The notes: generated from the letters alone by a model not told the origin. DNA of 64,000 nt from Staphylococcus marylandisciuri (GCF_025519785.1 NZ_JAOPKZ010000010.1:1-64000), one strand, 5' to 3'; shown: positions 29,807-39,044, numbered from the stretch's first letter. Program-made: numbers and translations.

Positions 29807-30752
29807 ATATTACCCCCTCTTTAGACATTTTTGATAGAATACATGACAAATTATTAAATTCGAAAGGAAGCGTTTCTTTGTTCGCAAAGAAATAGTTAAT
29901 ATCAGCTTTCGACATCATCTCGCAAACTAACTCTCGTTGATCTTCACTATTAGGGAGTAAACGTTGATTAGTAATATTTAATACAGATTGTTTGATCTCT
30001 TGTTCAGTAATGCCCATTTCTCGTAAACGCAACAGTGTCCCCACACAATCACTTGCATGAATGGTTGATAATACTAAGTGTCCACTTAAACTTGCTTGAA
30101 TAACATATTTAGCTACATTGTTATCCCTTATCTCTCCTATAAGGATTATATCTGGATCACATCTTAGAATCGCTTTGAATGAGGAGGAATAAGTTATACC
30201 AGCTTTTTCGTTAATAGTGATCTGGGTTATCCCTTCAATTCGCTGTTCTATAGGATCCTCTACAGTAATAATGTTAGCATTGAGTTTCTTTTTCGCATGT
30301 AATATCATTTGGTACATTAAAGTACTTTTCCCCGAGCCAGTCGGACCACTAAAAAGAATTAACCCTTGCTTCTTATTCATAAGGTTATATAGAACATGAG
30401 TTGATTTAGAATCCTTTTGCCCTTTAAAATATTGAGGTATTAGACGTATAACACAACTTTCGATACCTAGGGATAAAGGCAAGGTTGAAATTCTTAGATA
30501 AAAGGGTTGCTTCGATTGATAGAGATATCGACCACTTTGAGCCGTAATATGCGTTGAAACATCTAATCCTGCTAAGTATTTCATGTAAGTAAGTAACTTA
30601 GAATAAGTATTTCGGTTCACTGTTTCAAAGTTAATTAGATTGTCATTGATTCGAAATTTAATATAAACTACTTCCTCAGCTGGAATAAAATGTACATCTG
30701 AAGCCTCTTTGTTAATCGCTCGGCTTATAATTTCCTTAAATAAAAGCTTCAA
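29778..30752 (-). CDS. comGA: Competence pseudopilus assembly ATPase ComGA
   Basis: This 324-residue GspE/PilB-type secretion ATPase has Walker A GPTGSGKST (about 136-144), the Asp box ITVEDPIEQRI, Walker B ILIGEIRDN, and a His box STIHASDC. No N-terminal N1 domain is present, as is normal for ComGA. The start codon is TTG at 30752. Its ribosome site lies inside a perfect hairpin described separately. It is the first gene of the comG operon. A GAATAA at 30805-30800 on the minus strand could be a SigH -10 element. Confidence 0.93.
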   Translation of the reverse strand: MKLLFKEIISRAINKEASDVHFIPAEEVVYIKFRINDNLINFETVNRNTYSKLLTYMKYLAGLDVSTHITAQSGRYLYQSKQPFYLRISTLPLSLGIESCVIRLIPQYFKGQKDSKSTHVLYNLMNKKQGLILFSGPTGSGKSTLMYQMILHAKKKLNANIITVEDPIEQRIEGITQITINEKAGITYSSSFKAILRCDPDIILIGEIRDNNVAKYVIQASLSGHLVLSTIHASDCVGTLLRLREMGITEQEIKQSVLNITNQRLLPNSEDQRELVCEMMSKADINYFFANKETLPFEFNNLSCILSKMSKEGVICEETIDRYL

Positions 30753-30789
30753 AAAAACACCTCCTATTTATATACACGTAGGAGGTGTT
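30751..30789 (-). promoter_or_regulatory. RBS-sequestering, terminator-like hairpin before comGA
   Basis: On the minus strand AACACCTCCTA (30789-30779) pairs perfectly with TAGGAGGTGTT (30766-30756) around a 12-nt loop. Seven T residues (30757-30751) follow immediately, ending in the TTG start codon. The 3' arm is the Shine-Dalgarno sequence and the 5' arm contains CACCTCCT, the 16S anti-Shine-Dalgarno sequence. The structure fits both translational occlusion and transcription attenuation. Confidence 0.8.
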
Positions 30790-30823
30790 AATATTACTCT
30801 TATTCAATGGGGGATTATTAGTA

Positions 30824-30951
30824 GGGAGCGGGACAGAAATCTAATTTTAAAAAAAGATTTCGTAGTCCCGCCCCGGCAAGGATGACTAGAATTGAAAAAA
30901 GCTTGATACAAGCGCATTTTTAAATCAGTCATCTACTGCCGAGATGTTGAA
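30824..30951. repeat. MITE-like repeat unit, opposite orientation, first of tandem
   Basis: It starts GGGAGCGGGACAGAAATCT, runs through GTCCCGCCCCGGC and the nested GATGACT...AGTCATC hairpin, and stops at GATGTTGAA where the next unit begins. It corresponds to the reverse complement of the units at 17172-17596. The GCATTTTTAA arm carries one change relative to the other copies that leaves a wobble. Confidence 0.82.
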
Positions 30952-31182
30952 GGGAGCGGGACAGAAATCTAATTTTAAAAAAAGATTTCGTAGTCCCGCC
31001 CCGGCAAGGATGACTAGAATTGAAAAAGCTTGATACAAGCGCATTTTCAAATCAGTCATCTACTGCCAAGATGCTGAAAGGGTCTGGGACATTATATAAT
31101 ATCCCAGACCCTTTCTCTCTAGTTAAAGACCATTATGTCCCAGCCTCTTTCTCTCTAGTCAAAGACCTTTTTATCCCAGCCT
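30952..31182. repeat. MITE-like repeat unit, second of tandem, with extra palindromes
   Basis: It repeats the preceding unit almost exactly. It then continues with AGGGTCTGGGACATTATAT and its complement (about 31078-31113), a near-perfect palindrome, and two more GTCCCAGCC-type half units separated by TCTCTCTAGTCAAAGACC. It reaches the 3' end of the broken MBL gene. Confidence 0.8.
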
Positions 31183-31188
31183 TAATTA

Positions 31189-31815
31189 TTAGTAACCTAA
31201 AAGATAAGGATTATCGATCTCTTTTTCTATAGTTGTAGACGGCCCATGACCCGGATATAGAGGTAAGACTTCATTTAAATCGAAGAGTTTAAATTTAATG
31301 CTATCGATAAGAGTTTCAAAATCACCTTGGTAGAGATCTGTTCTCCCAATACCATTGTTAAATAAAGTATCACCGACAATAGCAAAGTCTTTAAAAATAT
31401 AAGTTAAACTACCAGGAGAATGCCCAGGTGTATGCAGCACCTTTATATTAAAATCCGCTATGGTAAGATCCCCCTCCGCAAGAGGAGTAGGATCGGCATA
31501 ACTTCTTATTTCAGGTAGCCCATATTGTTTAAATTTAGCAGCCCCGTTCTTTTCTGGGTCTGTGAGAAAGTCAAATTCTTTCTCACTTAAGTAAACTGGA
31601 ACATCATGCTTTGCAAGCACATCATCTAAAGCGCCAATGTGATCAAAGTGAGCGTGCGTAAGTAATATTGCTACTAGTTTTGAATCACTTGATTCAATTT
31701 TGTTTAGAATCTTTTAACTTTCACTAGAAGGGTCTACTAATATCATACTATTATTCTCTTCGATAAAATAAGTATTAGTACTTGCAATACCTAATGTTAA
31801 GTGAGAAATATACAT
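31189..31815 (-). pseudogene. MBL-fold hydrolase, interrupted by an in-frame stop
   Basis: Reading from ATG 31815 gives MYISHLTLGIASTNTYFIEE, then VDPSSES, then a TAA at codon 34 (31716-31714), after which the frame stays open for 174 codons to 31189. The metal-binding motif THAHFDHIG lies after the stop, and HTPGHSPGS, GDTLFNNGIGRTDL and PGHGP follow. The full frame of 208 residues would be a glyoxalase-II-like hydrolase. No frameshift is seen, only one changed codon, so it is a recent loss, a sequencing error or a read-through gene. Its ATG overlaps the yqgV stop (TAATG). A GTG at 31620 could start a fragment, but it would lack the HxHxDH motif. Confidence 0.88.
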
Positions 31816-32141
31816 TAACTTTCACCATCTTTATTTAAATGTTTGTGAACAGAGTCTAATTTATCATTCATTTTACGCGATTTATCTCGACGATCATCGA
31901 TACGGATATTCGTACAGACTCTGTTTAAGCCTTTATCAAACGGTAACTCATGAATTGCTTGTACTACTTCAAATAGCTCATTTAAATCGCCTTCAATTAG
32001 TGTATTCATAGGAGTGAGCTGGTAATCAATTTTACCTTTAGCTTTATATTCCTCTAATTTAGTTTGAATCTCAGCTATGTACTTACTCACACTAGGTCCC
32101 TCTGTACCTACTGGAATAACTACCACATCAACTATAGCCAT
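31815..32141 (-). CDS. MTH1187/YqgV family thiamine-binding-like protein
   Basis: This 108-residue protein of the MTH1187/YkoF-like ferredoxin fold starts AIVDVVVIPVGTEGPSVS and contains YQLTPMNTLIEGDLNELF, the typical ligand-pocket segments. The family is thought to bind thiamine or its precursors; the role in the cell is not established. It is coupled to glcK (TAATG) upstream and to the broken MBL gene downstream. Confidence 0.87.
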   Translation of the reverse strand: MAIVDVVVIPVGTEGPSVSKYIAEIQTKLEEYKAKGKIDYQLTPMNTLIEGDLNELFEVVQAIHELPFDKGLNRVCTNIRIDDRRDKSRKMNDKLDSVHKHLNKDGES

Positions 32142-33127
32142 TACTTTAGTCCTCCTCTTTCAATTACATAAGTGTATATTAATCCAGCTGCGCCAGTTAT
32201 ACCTGCATCGTTACCGAGTTGAGCTTGAACTATTTTAGTGTCATGTTGCGCTGGGGTGAAAGTTAAATTGTAATATTCGGTTTTAATATTTTCAATTAAA
32301 ATATCTCCTGCTGTAGACATACCACCGCCTAAGACAATATATTCCGGATTGCTCGTGACACTAATAATACTACACACGTAGGCGATATAATTAGCTACTT
32401 TTTCTGTGATAAATATACAGAACTGATCTCCTGCTTTAGCAGCATCAAACACATCTTTAGCAGTTACTTTATGGGCTTTTATTTTTTCTAGAATTGAAGA
32501 CTTAAATGTCAGTTTGGGATAGTAAAAATAAACTAAATTGAGTACCCCTGTGGCTGAAGCAACTGTTTCTACACAACCTGATTTACCACAATTACAATCA
32601 AACCTTTGATCTTGATCAATACGGAAGTGACCTATCTCTGCACCAGAACCTTGGTGACCGTGAACTATTTCACCATTTGAAATAATACCACCACCAAGAC
32701 CTGTACCAAGCGTTATAGCTACAACGTCCTCAGATTCATTTCCAGCTCCCTTATGTTTTTCGCCTAGTGCTGCTACGTTAGCATCGTTATCAACATAGAT
32801 TGGACAATCAATAAAGTTTTGGAAAGTGCGACGAACATCGACTTGACCTGTCCAGTATAAATTGACGGCACCATTGACTACACCCGATTTAAAATCAACA
32901 GGTCCGGGTACACCAATGCCTACGCCAAGCACATCATCAAATGTATAATCTAGATGATCTAATTGTTCTTGAAATGATAAATAAATGTCTTCTAAAAGTT
33001 TGTAGCCCGTCGGATCAGTTGTATTAGTTTTAATTGACCATTTATGAAGTTGATCCAAATTAGAATTAAAAATACCGAGTTTACAAGTCGTACCACCGAT
33101 ATCTGCTGCTAATATTATTTCTGACAT
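32141..33127 (-). CDS. glcK: ROK-family glucokinase
   Basis: This 328-residue cytosolic kinase phosphorylates free glucose with ATP. Motifs are the N-terminal phosphate loop [10 protein letters not shown], the substrate segment [21 protein letters not shown], and the ROK zinc motif [11 protein letters not shown]. It lies just after yqgQ and is coupled to yqgV. The order yqgQ-glcK is conserved in Bacilli. Confidence 0.95.
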   Translation of the reverse strand: MSEIILAADIGGTTCKLGIFNSNLDQLHKWSIKTNTTDPTGYKLLEDIYLSFQEQLDHLDYTFDDVLGVGIGVPGPVDFKSGVVNGAVNLYWTGQVDVRRTFQNFIDCPIYVDNDANVAALGEKHKGAGNESEDVVAITLGTGLGGGIISNGEIVHGHQGSGAEIGHFRIDQDQRFDCNCGKSGCVETVASATGVLNLVYFYYPKLTFKSSILEKIKAHKVTAKDVFDAAKAGDQFCIFITEKVANYIAYVCSIISVTSNPEYIVLGGGMSTAGDILIENIKTEYYNLTFTPAQHDTKIVQAQLGNDAGITGAAGLIYTYVIERGGLK

Positions 33128-33133
33128 ATTTAA

Positions 33134-33328
33134 TTACTTCCTTTTTTGACTAATGATAACTTTACACTTAAGATACTCATCCTTAGAAATCAACTCATAG
33201 TGATAAAGGGAGTTGATTTCTTGTTCAATCATTTCTAATCGATCTAGCGGGTCTTTAAAATAAATAATGCAGCCAAATTGTTTTAAAAGTTGTAAAACGT
33301 CATAGAAGTCATTAATTTTATAATTCAT
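33134..33328 (-). CDS. yqgQ: YqgQ family small protein
   Basis: This 64-residue helical protein contains FYDVLQLLKQFGCIIYFKDPLDRLEMIEQEINSL-type sequence, matching the DUF910/YqgQ family. Start ATG 33328 agrees with family length; an ATG three codons upstream overlaps the gluP stop. The function is unknown. Its constant position between the rhomboid gene and glcK suggests a link to one of them. Confidence 0.85.
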   Translation of the reverse strand: MNYKINDFYDVLQLLKQFGCIIYFKDPLDRLEMIEQEINSLYHYELISKDEYLKCKVIISQKRK

Positions 33329-33329
33329 G

Positions 33330-34769
33330 CTAATCATCCAACTCGTCTTTTAGCCGTTGATAAGCTTTATTATTTGGGTCTTCGCTAACTGCTTTTTTTA
33401 TATACTTTTTAGCTTTCTGTTTATTATCTAAAGCACGACTAGCTACTGCAAGCTCGTAGTTCAGTATACTCGAACGAGGATAGATACGCAAACCACGCTG
33501 CCACACTGATATAGCTTCTGTCTTTGACTCTTGGCTTGCCGTGATTAAACCTTTTAAATAGTACGTATAATCATCGTCATAGTGCTTGGAAATAGTGTGT
33601 TTAACCATCTTATTAGCACTGGAGTAGTCGCCCTTTTTCATTTCATTCGCAATGATATGATTGTAAATATTCTTTTCTTGTATAGTATAAATTCGAATTT
33701 GAGCAATGATAAAAAGTATTAAAGCTATAATTAAAGTGATCCAAAAAGCATTGCGATTTGAACGATAATAATAACCAATTAAAGTTATGAGCACGCCTCC
33801 TATGAGGCCACCAATATGCGCGATAATATTAATATTAGGAATAAAGATCGATATACCTATAAGTATGACTAGAACAATGAGTAGCTGTCCTACCATTTTA
33901 CGATTAAACGTTTTAGCAATAAACATAAAAGTAAAGATTGCACCAATTAATCCGAAGATGGCACCGCTCGCTCCCGCAGAAACAGTTTGAGTATTAAATG
34001 AAAGAGAGGCGAAATTTCCAAAAATCCCTGAAAATAAATAGATGGCGAGCATTCGCCAGTGCCCCACTATAGATTCAACAATCTTACCAAATATAAATAG
34101 GCTTATCATATTCATAAATAGATGCTCTAAATTAAAGTGTAAAAACATCGAAGTAATAAGTCTATACCATTCTCCATGAACAAAATTAAAGTGCACTAAT
34201 CCGCCTACGTCTAACAGTTTGATATCTGAAAAACGGTTGATTACTAAGAACATGATTAGCCATATTAAAATGTTCAGTGCAATAAGACTATAGGTTATTG
34301 GAGCGAAACGAATCATATGTTTTTCTATCGGATTATCATTCAAGACTAACCTTTTATAATGAGATTTGGTCTTCTTGCCCTCAAGTTTACTACTCCATTT
34401 ATAGAATATATTCGAATGTTGGTTGTGAAAATATTGTGAAGAATTTATTATTCTATAGTCATATTTAGCATAGTTAGTTTCAGTAGAGAGGTTCTCGGTC
34501 AAAGAGACATCTGTAAAAATATATATATTAAAGGCTTTGGGTTTAAAATCTAAGTGTTGTGAAATATCATTATAATGTTCTTCAACTCGCGCTTTAAGAA
34601 AACGAATGTCTTGTGAAGATTGTGCACCATAATGAAAAATACTTATTTTGGAAGATTGTTTATGAGCTAACCAGACTTCTGAATAGGAGTCTTTTGTATG
34701 TACTAGATAATAATTTCTATATTTAATCCAAAAATAAATTTCTTTCCAATACTCTTTTTCTGATATCAT
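33330..34769 (-). CDS. gluP: Rhomboid intramembrane serine protease with TPR tail
   Basis: The 479-residue product has an N-terminal cytosolic domain (about 1-155). A six- to seven-helix rhomboid core (about 160-365) contains the catalytic serine in GASGAIFG and the histidine in AHIGGLIGG. A C-terminal region (about 375-479) has TPR-like repeats. The architecture is that of Bacillus YqgP/GluP, linked there to membrane protein quality control and Mg transport. The start has a weak GGAGGC site. Confidence 0.92.
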   Translation of the reverse strand: MISEKEYWKEIYFWIKYRNYYLVHTKDSYSEVWLAHKQSSKISIFHYGAQSSQDIRFLKARVEEHYNDISQHLDFKPKAFNIYIFTDVSLTENLSTETNYAKYDYRIINSSQYFHNQHSNIFYKWSSKLEGKKTKSHYKRLVLNDNPIEKHMIRFAPITYSLIALNILIWLIMFLVINRFSDIKLLDVGGLVHFNFVHGEWYRLITSMFLHFNLEHLFMNMISLFIFGKIVESIVGHWRMLAIYLFSGIFGNFASLSFNTQTVSAGASGAIFGLIGAIFTFMFIAKTFNRKMVGQLLIVLVILIGISIFIPNINIIAHIGGLIGGVLITLIGYYYRSNRNAFWITLIIALILFIIAQIRIYTIQEKNIYNHIIANEMKKGDYSSANKMVKHTISKHYDDDYTYYLKGLITASQESKTEAISVWQRGLRIYPRSSILNYELAVASRALDNKQKAKKYIKKAVSEDPNNKAYQRLKDELDD

Positions 34770-34781
34770 AGTAGCCTCCGA

Positions 34782-35309
34782 TTAGGTTGATGCAATAATC
34801 ATACTATCGACTGGTTGATCATGTGTTTCATGATTAAAACTTTTAAGTTGAAAGTCATATACTAAACTTATTGTTTTAGGTTTATATTGACTGATAAATC
34901 GATCGAAAAAGCCACCGCCATATCCGATACGATAACCTTCTTTATTAAAAGCAACGCCCGGCACAATCAATAGGTCGAGTTCGTTACATATTAGGGTATC
35001 TTCAATGACACATGGGATACCTTTTTCATCAGTACCTAAGCCATCTAGGTTAGGTAATAATTTAAAATCCATCTTCTTAGTTTCATAATTTGTCTCTGGT
35101 ACAAAGACCCTTTTGGAAGAATTAAGCATTTGTTGAATGATAGGTTTGGTATCTATTTCGTGAGGCATAGAAAGTACTATGCCGATGTTTCTAGCATCAT
35201 GATATAGATTACTATTAAACAGTCTATTAGCTAAAATTTGATCAGTAGATAATTTTGTTTCATAATCAAGAGACTTCATCTGATCTAATGTTAATTGTCT
35301 AATTTGCAT
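34782..35309 (-). CDS. 5-formyltetrahydrofolate cyclo-ligase family protein
   Basis: This protein of about 175 residues converts 5-formyl-THF to methenyl-THF with ATP. The key segment is VPGVAFNKEGYRIGYGGGFFDRF, with the earlier LSMPHEIDT. The start is not settled: ATG 35309 gives MQIRQLTLDQ, while GTG codons at 35318 and 35327 also have partial ribosome sites. It is 12 bp upstream of gluP and cotranscribed. C-terminal residues are standard. Confidence 0.87.
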   Translation of the reverse strand: MQIRQLTLDQMKSLDYETKLSTDQILANRLFNSNLYHDARNIGIVLSMPHEIDTKPIIQQMLNSSKRVFVPETNYETKKMDFKLLPNLDGLGTDEKGIPCVIEDTLICNELDLLIVPGVAFNKEGYRIGYGGGFFDRFISQYKPKTISLVYDFQLKSFNHETHDQPVDSMIIAST

Positions 35310-35402
35310 CTTATCCACTGATATCACCCACTCATTTAAGACTATTCCTATTATAACGCCTTATCTCTAAGCTGTCATTCAGGGGCAGCTCTGAAATAAA
35401 AA

Positions 35403-35567
35403 AGAGAGGTGGAGACAAAACGTTTCTATGCTCTGGGATACCGATTAACGGTGTCCCAAAAGCAGGATTGTCGCCAGAAACGCTCACGATTCGACAAAAT
35501 TTGAAAAACAAATTTGGTCATCGTTCGGTTCTGCTCAAATCCTAAACGCTATTGCCCCGACCTCTCT
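35403..35567 (-). terminator. Long structured terminator (intergenic repeat family B)
   Basis: AGAGAGGT (35403-35410) pairs with ACCTCTCT (35560-35567). On the minus strand the stem runs into TTTTTT, so it ends the rpmG transcript. Within it GGGATACCG-ATTAA-CGGTGTCCC forms a nine-pair hairpin, shared in sequence with 21960-22073. The middle part with TTTGAGCAGAACC-like sequence recurs at about 41567-41591. Confidence 0.7.
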
Positions 35568-35582
35568 ATAATATTGAAAATA

Positions 35583-35732
35583 TTATTTAGTTTCACGATG
35601 TAAAGTGTGTTTATTCTCGCGTGAACAGAATTTTTTCATTTCAATACGCTCTGGATTATTACGCTTGTTTTTAGATGAAATGTAGTTTCTGTCACCACAT
35701 TCAGTGCAAGCAAGAGTTACTTCTACGCGCAT
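35583..35732 (-). CDS. rpmG: Ribosomal protein L33
   Basis: This 49-residue gene reads [20 protein letters not shown] and ends HTLHRETK. The first CxxC pair (C9, C12) is present; the second pair is replaced by a single Cys (FCSREN), so it probably does not bind zinc and belongs to the zinc-independent type. AAGGAGG precedes the ATG at 35732. Staphylococci carry more than one rpmG. Confidence 0.93.
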   Translation of the reverse strand: MRVEVTLACTECGDRNYISSKNKRNNPERIEMKKFCSRENKHTLHRETK

Positions 35733-35874
35733 GTTTAATCCTCCTTATATCTTCATAATACGACTTATTTATGATACCACTTCATAAGTAAATTGAAAAG
35801 TAGTAAATAAATGATAATTTGATGTTCCCTTTTTATTTTACGATTCAAAAATATTAAAGGAGAGATATCAACAC

Positions 35875-37926
35875 TTAGTCTTCTTTATGATTTTTAAAGT
35901 AATAATTTATAACGTCCCGTCCTAAGTCACCGCCATTCAACCATGGTTCTGGTACAGGTTGGTTGGTGTAAACTATCGAGAATGCCAACTTAGGATTATC
36001 AGCTGGTGCGTAACCAATATAAGTTGAATTAACGCGTGGATGTCCATCTTGGAAAACTTCTGCTGTACCTGTTTTCCCAGCTGAAGGTACCTCGGTATTA
36101 TGGAAACTTTGGTAACCTGTTCCTTGTATTTTATTAAATGCCATTTTGAAACCTTGTTGAACTTCGTTTAGTTGATCAGGGGTGTTATTAACCTTATTTA
36201 ACACGTTACCTTTTATTTTATGTTTAACTGGTCCTAACTCATCTTTATTCGTAGCATCCCTAACTTCAAGACCTATATGAGGTTGAATACGATAGCCATT
36301 ATTAGCGATGGTAGAGACATACTGAAGGAGTTGCATCGGTGTGTAAGTATCATATTGACCAATTGCTAAGTCTAAATAATTACCTGCATTTGTATCTAAT
36401 TTCTCTATTTGTCCACTAGTTTCATTAGGTAGATCGATGCCCGTTTTAACACCTAATCCCACTTGATTTAAACCTTTTCGCAGCTTATTCCCTGCATCAG
36501 AAATATTGTGTGGTAGAGGCATATTTTCATAATATGCGTCTTTAGCTATTTTAAGTGCCGTTTTAAACATATAAACGTTTGAGGAATACATTAATGCTTC
36601 TCGATCATCGATTTCTTTACGACCATGTTGGTTGAAGTAAGAGTGTTTTGTTAATCCACCACCAAACTTAAGTGGTTCATCAATCATGTGCTCTCCAACT
36701 TTTATAGCATTATTTTGATAACCGGCTAGTAAAGTTCCACCTTTAACAGAAGAGCCCACAGCATATTGACTAGTAAAGCTACCGATATCGTAGTCGGTTA
36801 AACTACCGTCTTTATCAATTTGTTTACCAGCCATAGCAAGAATATCACCATTTTTAGGATCTTGAACTACTATGATGGCTTTATCCATATTCTTAGCGCC
36901 TTCACTTCTTAGCTTCTTAATTTCCTTTTCTAAGTATTCTTCTGTCTTCTGCTGTAGATCTATATCAATGCTTAGAACAAGGTCGTCACCTCTAGAGCCT
37001 GGGTTAACTACTTTTGAGTTTTTTACTTCTCCTGACTTATCAGTCGTATATTTCATCTCTTTTTTCTTACCTTTAAGCACATTTTCGTACTGATATTCAA
37101 GATAAGATTTACCCACTCTATCATTTCGTGAATAACCTTTTGAAAGATATTTATCTGTCAATTCTTTAGGCAATCCTTCTTCAGGTGTCGATACATCGCC
37201 GAAGACGCCTCTTAACGTTTTACCATAAGGATATTTACGGTCCCAATCCATCGTCGTATTCACGCCGGGAAGTTCAGATAACTTTTGAGAAACAGCCGCA
37301 TATTCTTTGTCGGTAACACCCTCATTTTTAATCATCTGAGGATTTAAGGTAGCTCCGGCCATCATTTCTCTATAAATAGCAAGAACTTGTAAATCATCTT
37401 TGCTTAACTGTTTGAATTGATTCTTACCAACTTTATCTCTTTGAGCATCGTCAAACTGCTCCTGAGAAATACTACCGTCATTTAATAGTTTTTCTTCATG
37501 CTTCATCATCTGTTGAGACTTGTAAGGATGAAGCTGAATCCAGAAATCTTGTTTATCTCTTTTAGTTATTTTATCAGTTTTCATATGTATTAAATGAGAT
37601 AACTTTTTCGCTGTTTGTAAAATTTCTTTTTGTGAAGTCTTCTTACCACGCGTGTAGGTAATAGCCTTTTTTGAAGCATTATCTACTAACACATTGCCAT
37701 TTCTATCGAGAATTCGACCTCTAGGAACAGACTCATTAACAGTTATGTTTTCACTATTTTTTATTTGTTGTTTGTAATGAGAACCTTGGGCTATTTGTAA
37801 ATAACCTAGTCGTAAAACGATGATTGCAAAAATAAAAACAATTATACCAAAAATAAACCTTATTCTTTTATTCATGGTATTTCTAATTTTTTCATCATTA
37901 GATTTTTCTTTTAACCTTTTTAACAA
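35875..37926 (-). CDS. pbp3: Penicillin-binding protein 3 (class B transpeptidase)
   Basis: This 683-residue class B PBP cross-links septal peptidoglycan. It has a cytosolic basic stretch and one membrane helix (about 23-44). A non-penicillin-binding pedestal follows (RGRILDRNG near 75 onwards). The transpeptidase domain has active-site SxxK in GSSVKG (about 394-399), the SSN triad and KTGTAEVF. Sequence and length are those of staphylococcal PBP3. It is monocistronic, with an AGGTAGG site before the start at 37926. Confidence 0.95.
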   Translation of the reverse strand: MLKRLKEKSNDEKIRNTMNKRIRFIFGIIVFIFAIIVLRLGYLQIAQGSHYKQQIKNSENITVNESVPRGRILDRNGNVLVDNASKKAITYTRGKKTSQKEILQTAKKLSHLIHMKTDKITKRDKQDFWIQLHPYKSQQMMKHEEKLLNDGSISQEQFDDAQRDKVGKNQFKQLSKDDLQVLAIYREMMAGATLNPQMIKNEGVTDKEYAAVSQKLSELPGVNTTMDWDRKYPYGKTLRGVFGDVSTPEEGLPKELTDKYLSKGYSRNDRVGKSYLEYQYENVLKGKKKEMKYTTDKSGEVKNSKVVNPGSRGDDLVLSIDIDLQQKTEEYLEKEIKKLRSEGAKNMDKAIIVVQDPKNGDILAMAGKQIDKDGSLTDYDIGSFTSQYAVGSSVKGGTLLAGYQNNAIKVGEHMIDEPLKFGGGLTKHSYFNQHGRKEIDDREALMYSSNVYMFKTALKIAKDAYYENMPLPHNISDAGNKLRKGLNQVGLGVKTGIDLPNETSGQIEKLDTNAGNYLDLAIGQYDTYTPMQLLQYVSTIANNGYRIQPHIGLEVRDATNKDELGPVKHKIKGNVLNKVNNTPDQLNEVQQGFKMAFNKIQGTGYQSFHNTEVPSAGKTGTAEVFQDGHPRVNSTYIGYAPADNPKLAFSIVYTNQPVPEPWLNGGDLGRDVINYYFKNHKED

Positions 37927-38197
37927 GTCAACCTACCTCTATTCAAAAGTTCTCTTTTAAAAGCATAAATGATATTGCTAGATTTTTCTATCATTTTAAT
38001 CAAATAAATGAAGAAGAATTTAATTCGGTTAAATGATTAAGTATTATAAGTTTTCAAAACCCGTGACATACGTGAGTCACAGTATAATTAACCAGAGCTT
38101 GATCAGTTAATAATGACTAGGATGATTTATTAATTGAAATAGTCAACTTACACTTATTTAAGTGCTTTTAAAAAATAATAGATTTTAAATAAAAGAA

Positions 38198-38236
38198 AAG
38201 GCACCAAGGGCATTATTTTTGCCGCCTTAGTACCTT
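38198..38236 (-). terminator. Intrinsic terminator after sodA
   Basis: AAGGCACCAAGG with GGCA (38198-38212) pairs with TGCC and CCTTAGTACCTT (38220-38236), and on the minus strand TTTTCTTTT follows. The rest of the gap 37927-38295 is AT-rich and I see no other feature. Confidence 0.8.
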
Positions 38237-38295
38237 TCTACTTAATTTAATTAATTATTAAGTTAGTTGAACGGATGTCACTTAAATATATAGAC

Positions 38296-38895
38296 TTATT
38301 TAGCTGCATTATATAATTCGTCAACTTTGCTCCAATTTACAACGTTCCAGAATTGTTTGATATATTCTGGACGTGCGTTTTGATATTTAAGGTAGTAAGC
38401 ATGTTCCCAAACATCTAAACCTAAGATAGGTGTCTTGCCTTCTGTAATTGGGTTATCTTGGTTAGGTGTTGAAGTTATTTCAAGCTTACCATTATTAACT
38501 ACTAACCATGCCCAGCCAGAACCAAAACGTCCAGCAGCTGTGTTAGCGAATTCTTCTTTAAATGAGTCTAATGAGCCCCATTGTTTTTTAATTTCGTCGA
38601 TAACTGTACCTTTTTCTTCTGAGTTAGGTGTTAACATTTCCCAGAATAATGAATGGTTAAGGTGACCACCACCATTGTTGCGAACAGCTGTTTGAATGTC
38701 ACTAGGTACAGAATCTAAATTAGCAACGATTTCTTCGATAGATTTAGATTCTAAATCTGTACCTTCAATAGCAGAATTTAATTTAGTTACATAAGTGTTA
38801 TGATGTTTGTCATGGTGAATAGTCATTGTTTCTTTATCGATATATGGTTCTAGCGCATCGTAATCGTAAGGTAATTTTGGTAATTCAAAAGCCAT
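38296..38895 (-). CDS. sodA: Superoxide dismutase, Mn/Fe family
   Basis: This 199-residue cytosolic enzyme dismutates superoxide. Metal ligands are at the expected places: H27, H81, D161 and H165 (DVWEHAYY). [14 protein letters not shown] and GSGWAWLVV are typical. I cannot tell Mn from Fe preference, but staphylococcal SodA is Mn-dependent. It is monocistronic. AGGAGG precedes the start. Confidence 0.96.
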   Translation of the reverse strand: MAFELPKLPYDYDALEPYIDKETMTIHHDKHHNTYVTKLNSAIEGTDLESKSIEEIVANLDSVPSDIQTAVRNNGGGHLNHSLFWEMLTPNSEEKGTVIDEIKKQWGSLDSFKEEFANTAAGRFGSGWAWLVVNNGKLEITSTPNQDNPITEGKTPILGLDVWEHAYYLKYQNARPEYIKQFWNVVNWSKVDELYNAAK

Positions 38896-39016
38896 AAATA
38901 ATCATCCTCCTAAGTACTGTGTTAAGCTATAGAATAACAATGTTAAATGATGACAACAAAGATTTTGCTTGATCTACTCTGTGAAATCACTACCTATTGT
39001 TATCTTTTACGTTTAT

Positions 39017-39044
39017 ATTATATCTCATATAACGATTAATTAAA
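39017..39044 (-). promoter_or_regulatory. SigA-type promoter of sodA
   Basis: On the minus strand TTTAAT (39044-39039), 16-bp spacer, TATAAT (39022-39017). The transcript would have a leader of about 115 nt before the sodA start. Confidence 0.5.

Noticed and set aside
29778-30752. Type IV pilus or type II secretion system beyond competence
   Set aside because: Gene content and order are exactly comGA to comGG; no prepilin peptidase or secretin is present.
17172-31182. CRISPR array interpretation of the repeated intergenic units
   Set aside because: Units are about 196 bp, in both orientations, without regular spacers, and there are no cas genes.
31020-31232. Plus-strand frame of 70 codons in the repeat array
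   Set aside because: It consists of repeat sequence; the apparent internal peptide repeat (FSLVKD) is the translated direct repeat TCTCTAGTCAAAGACC.
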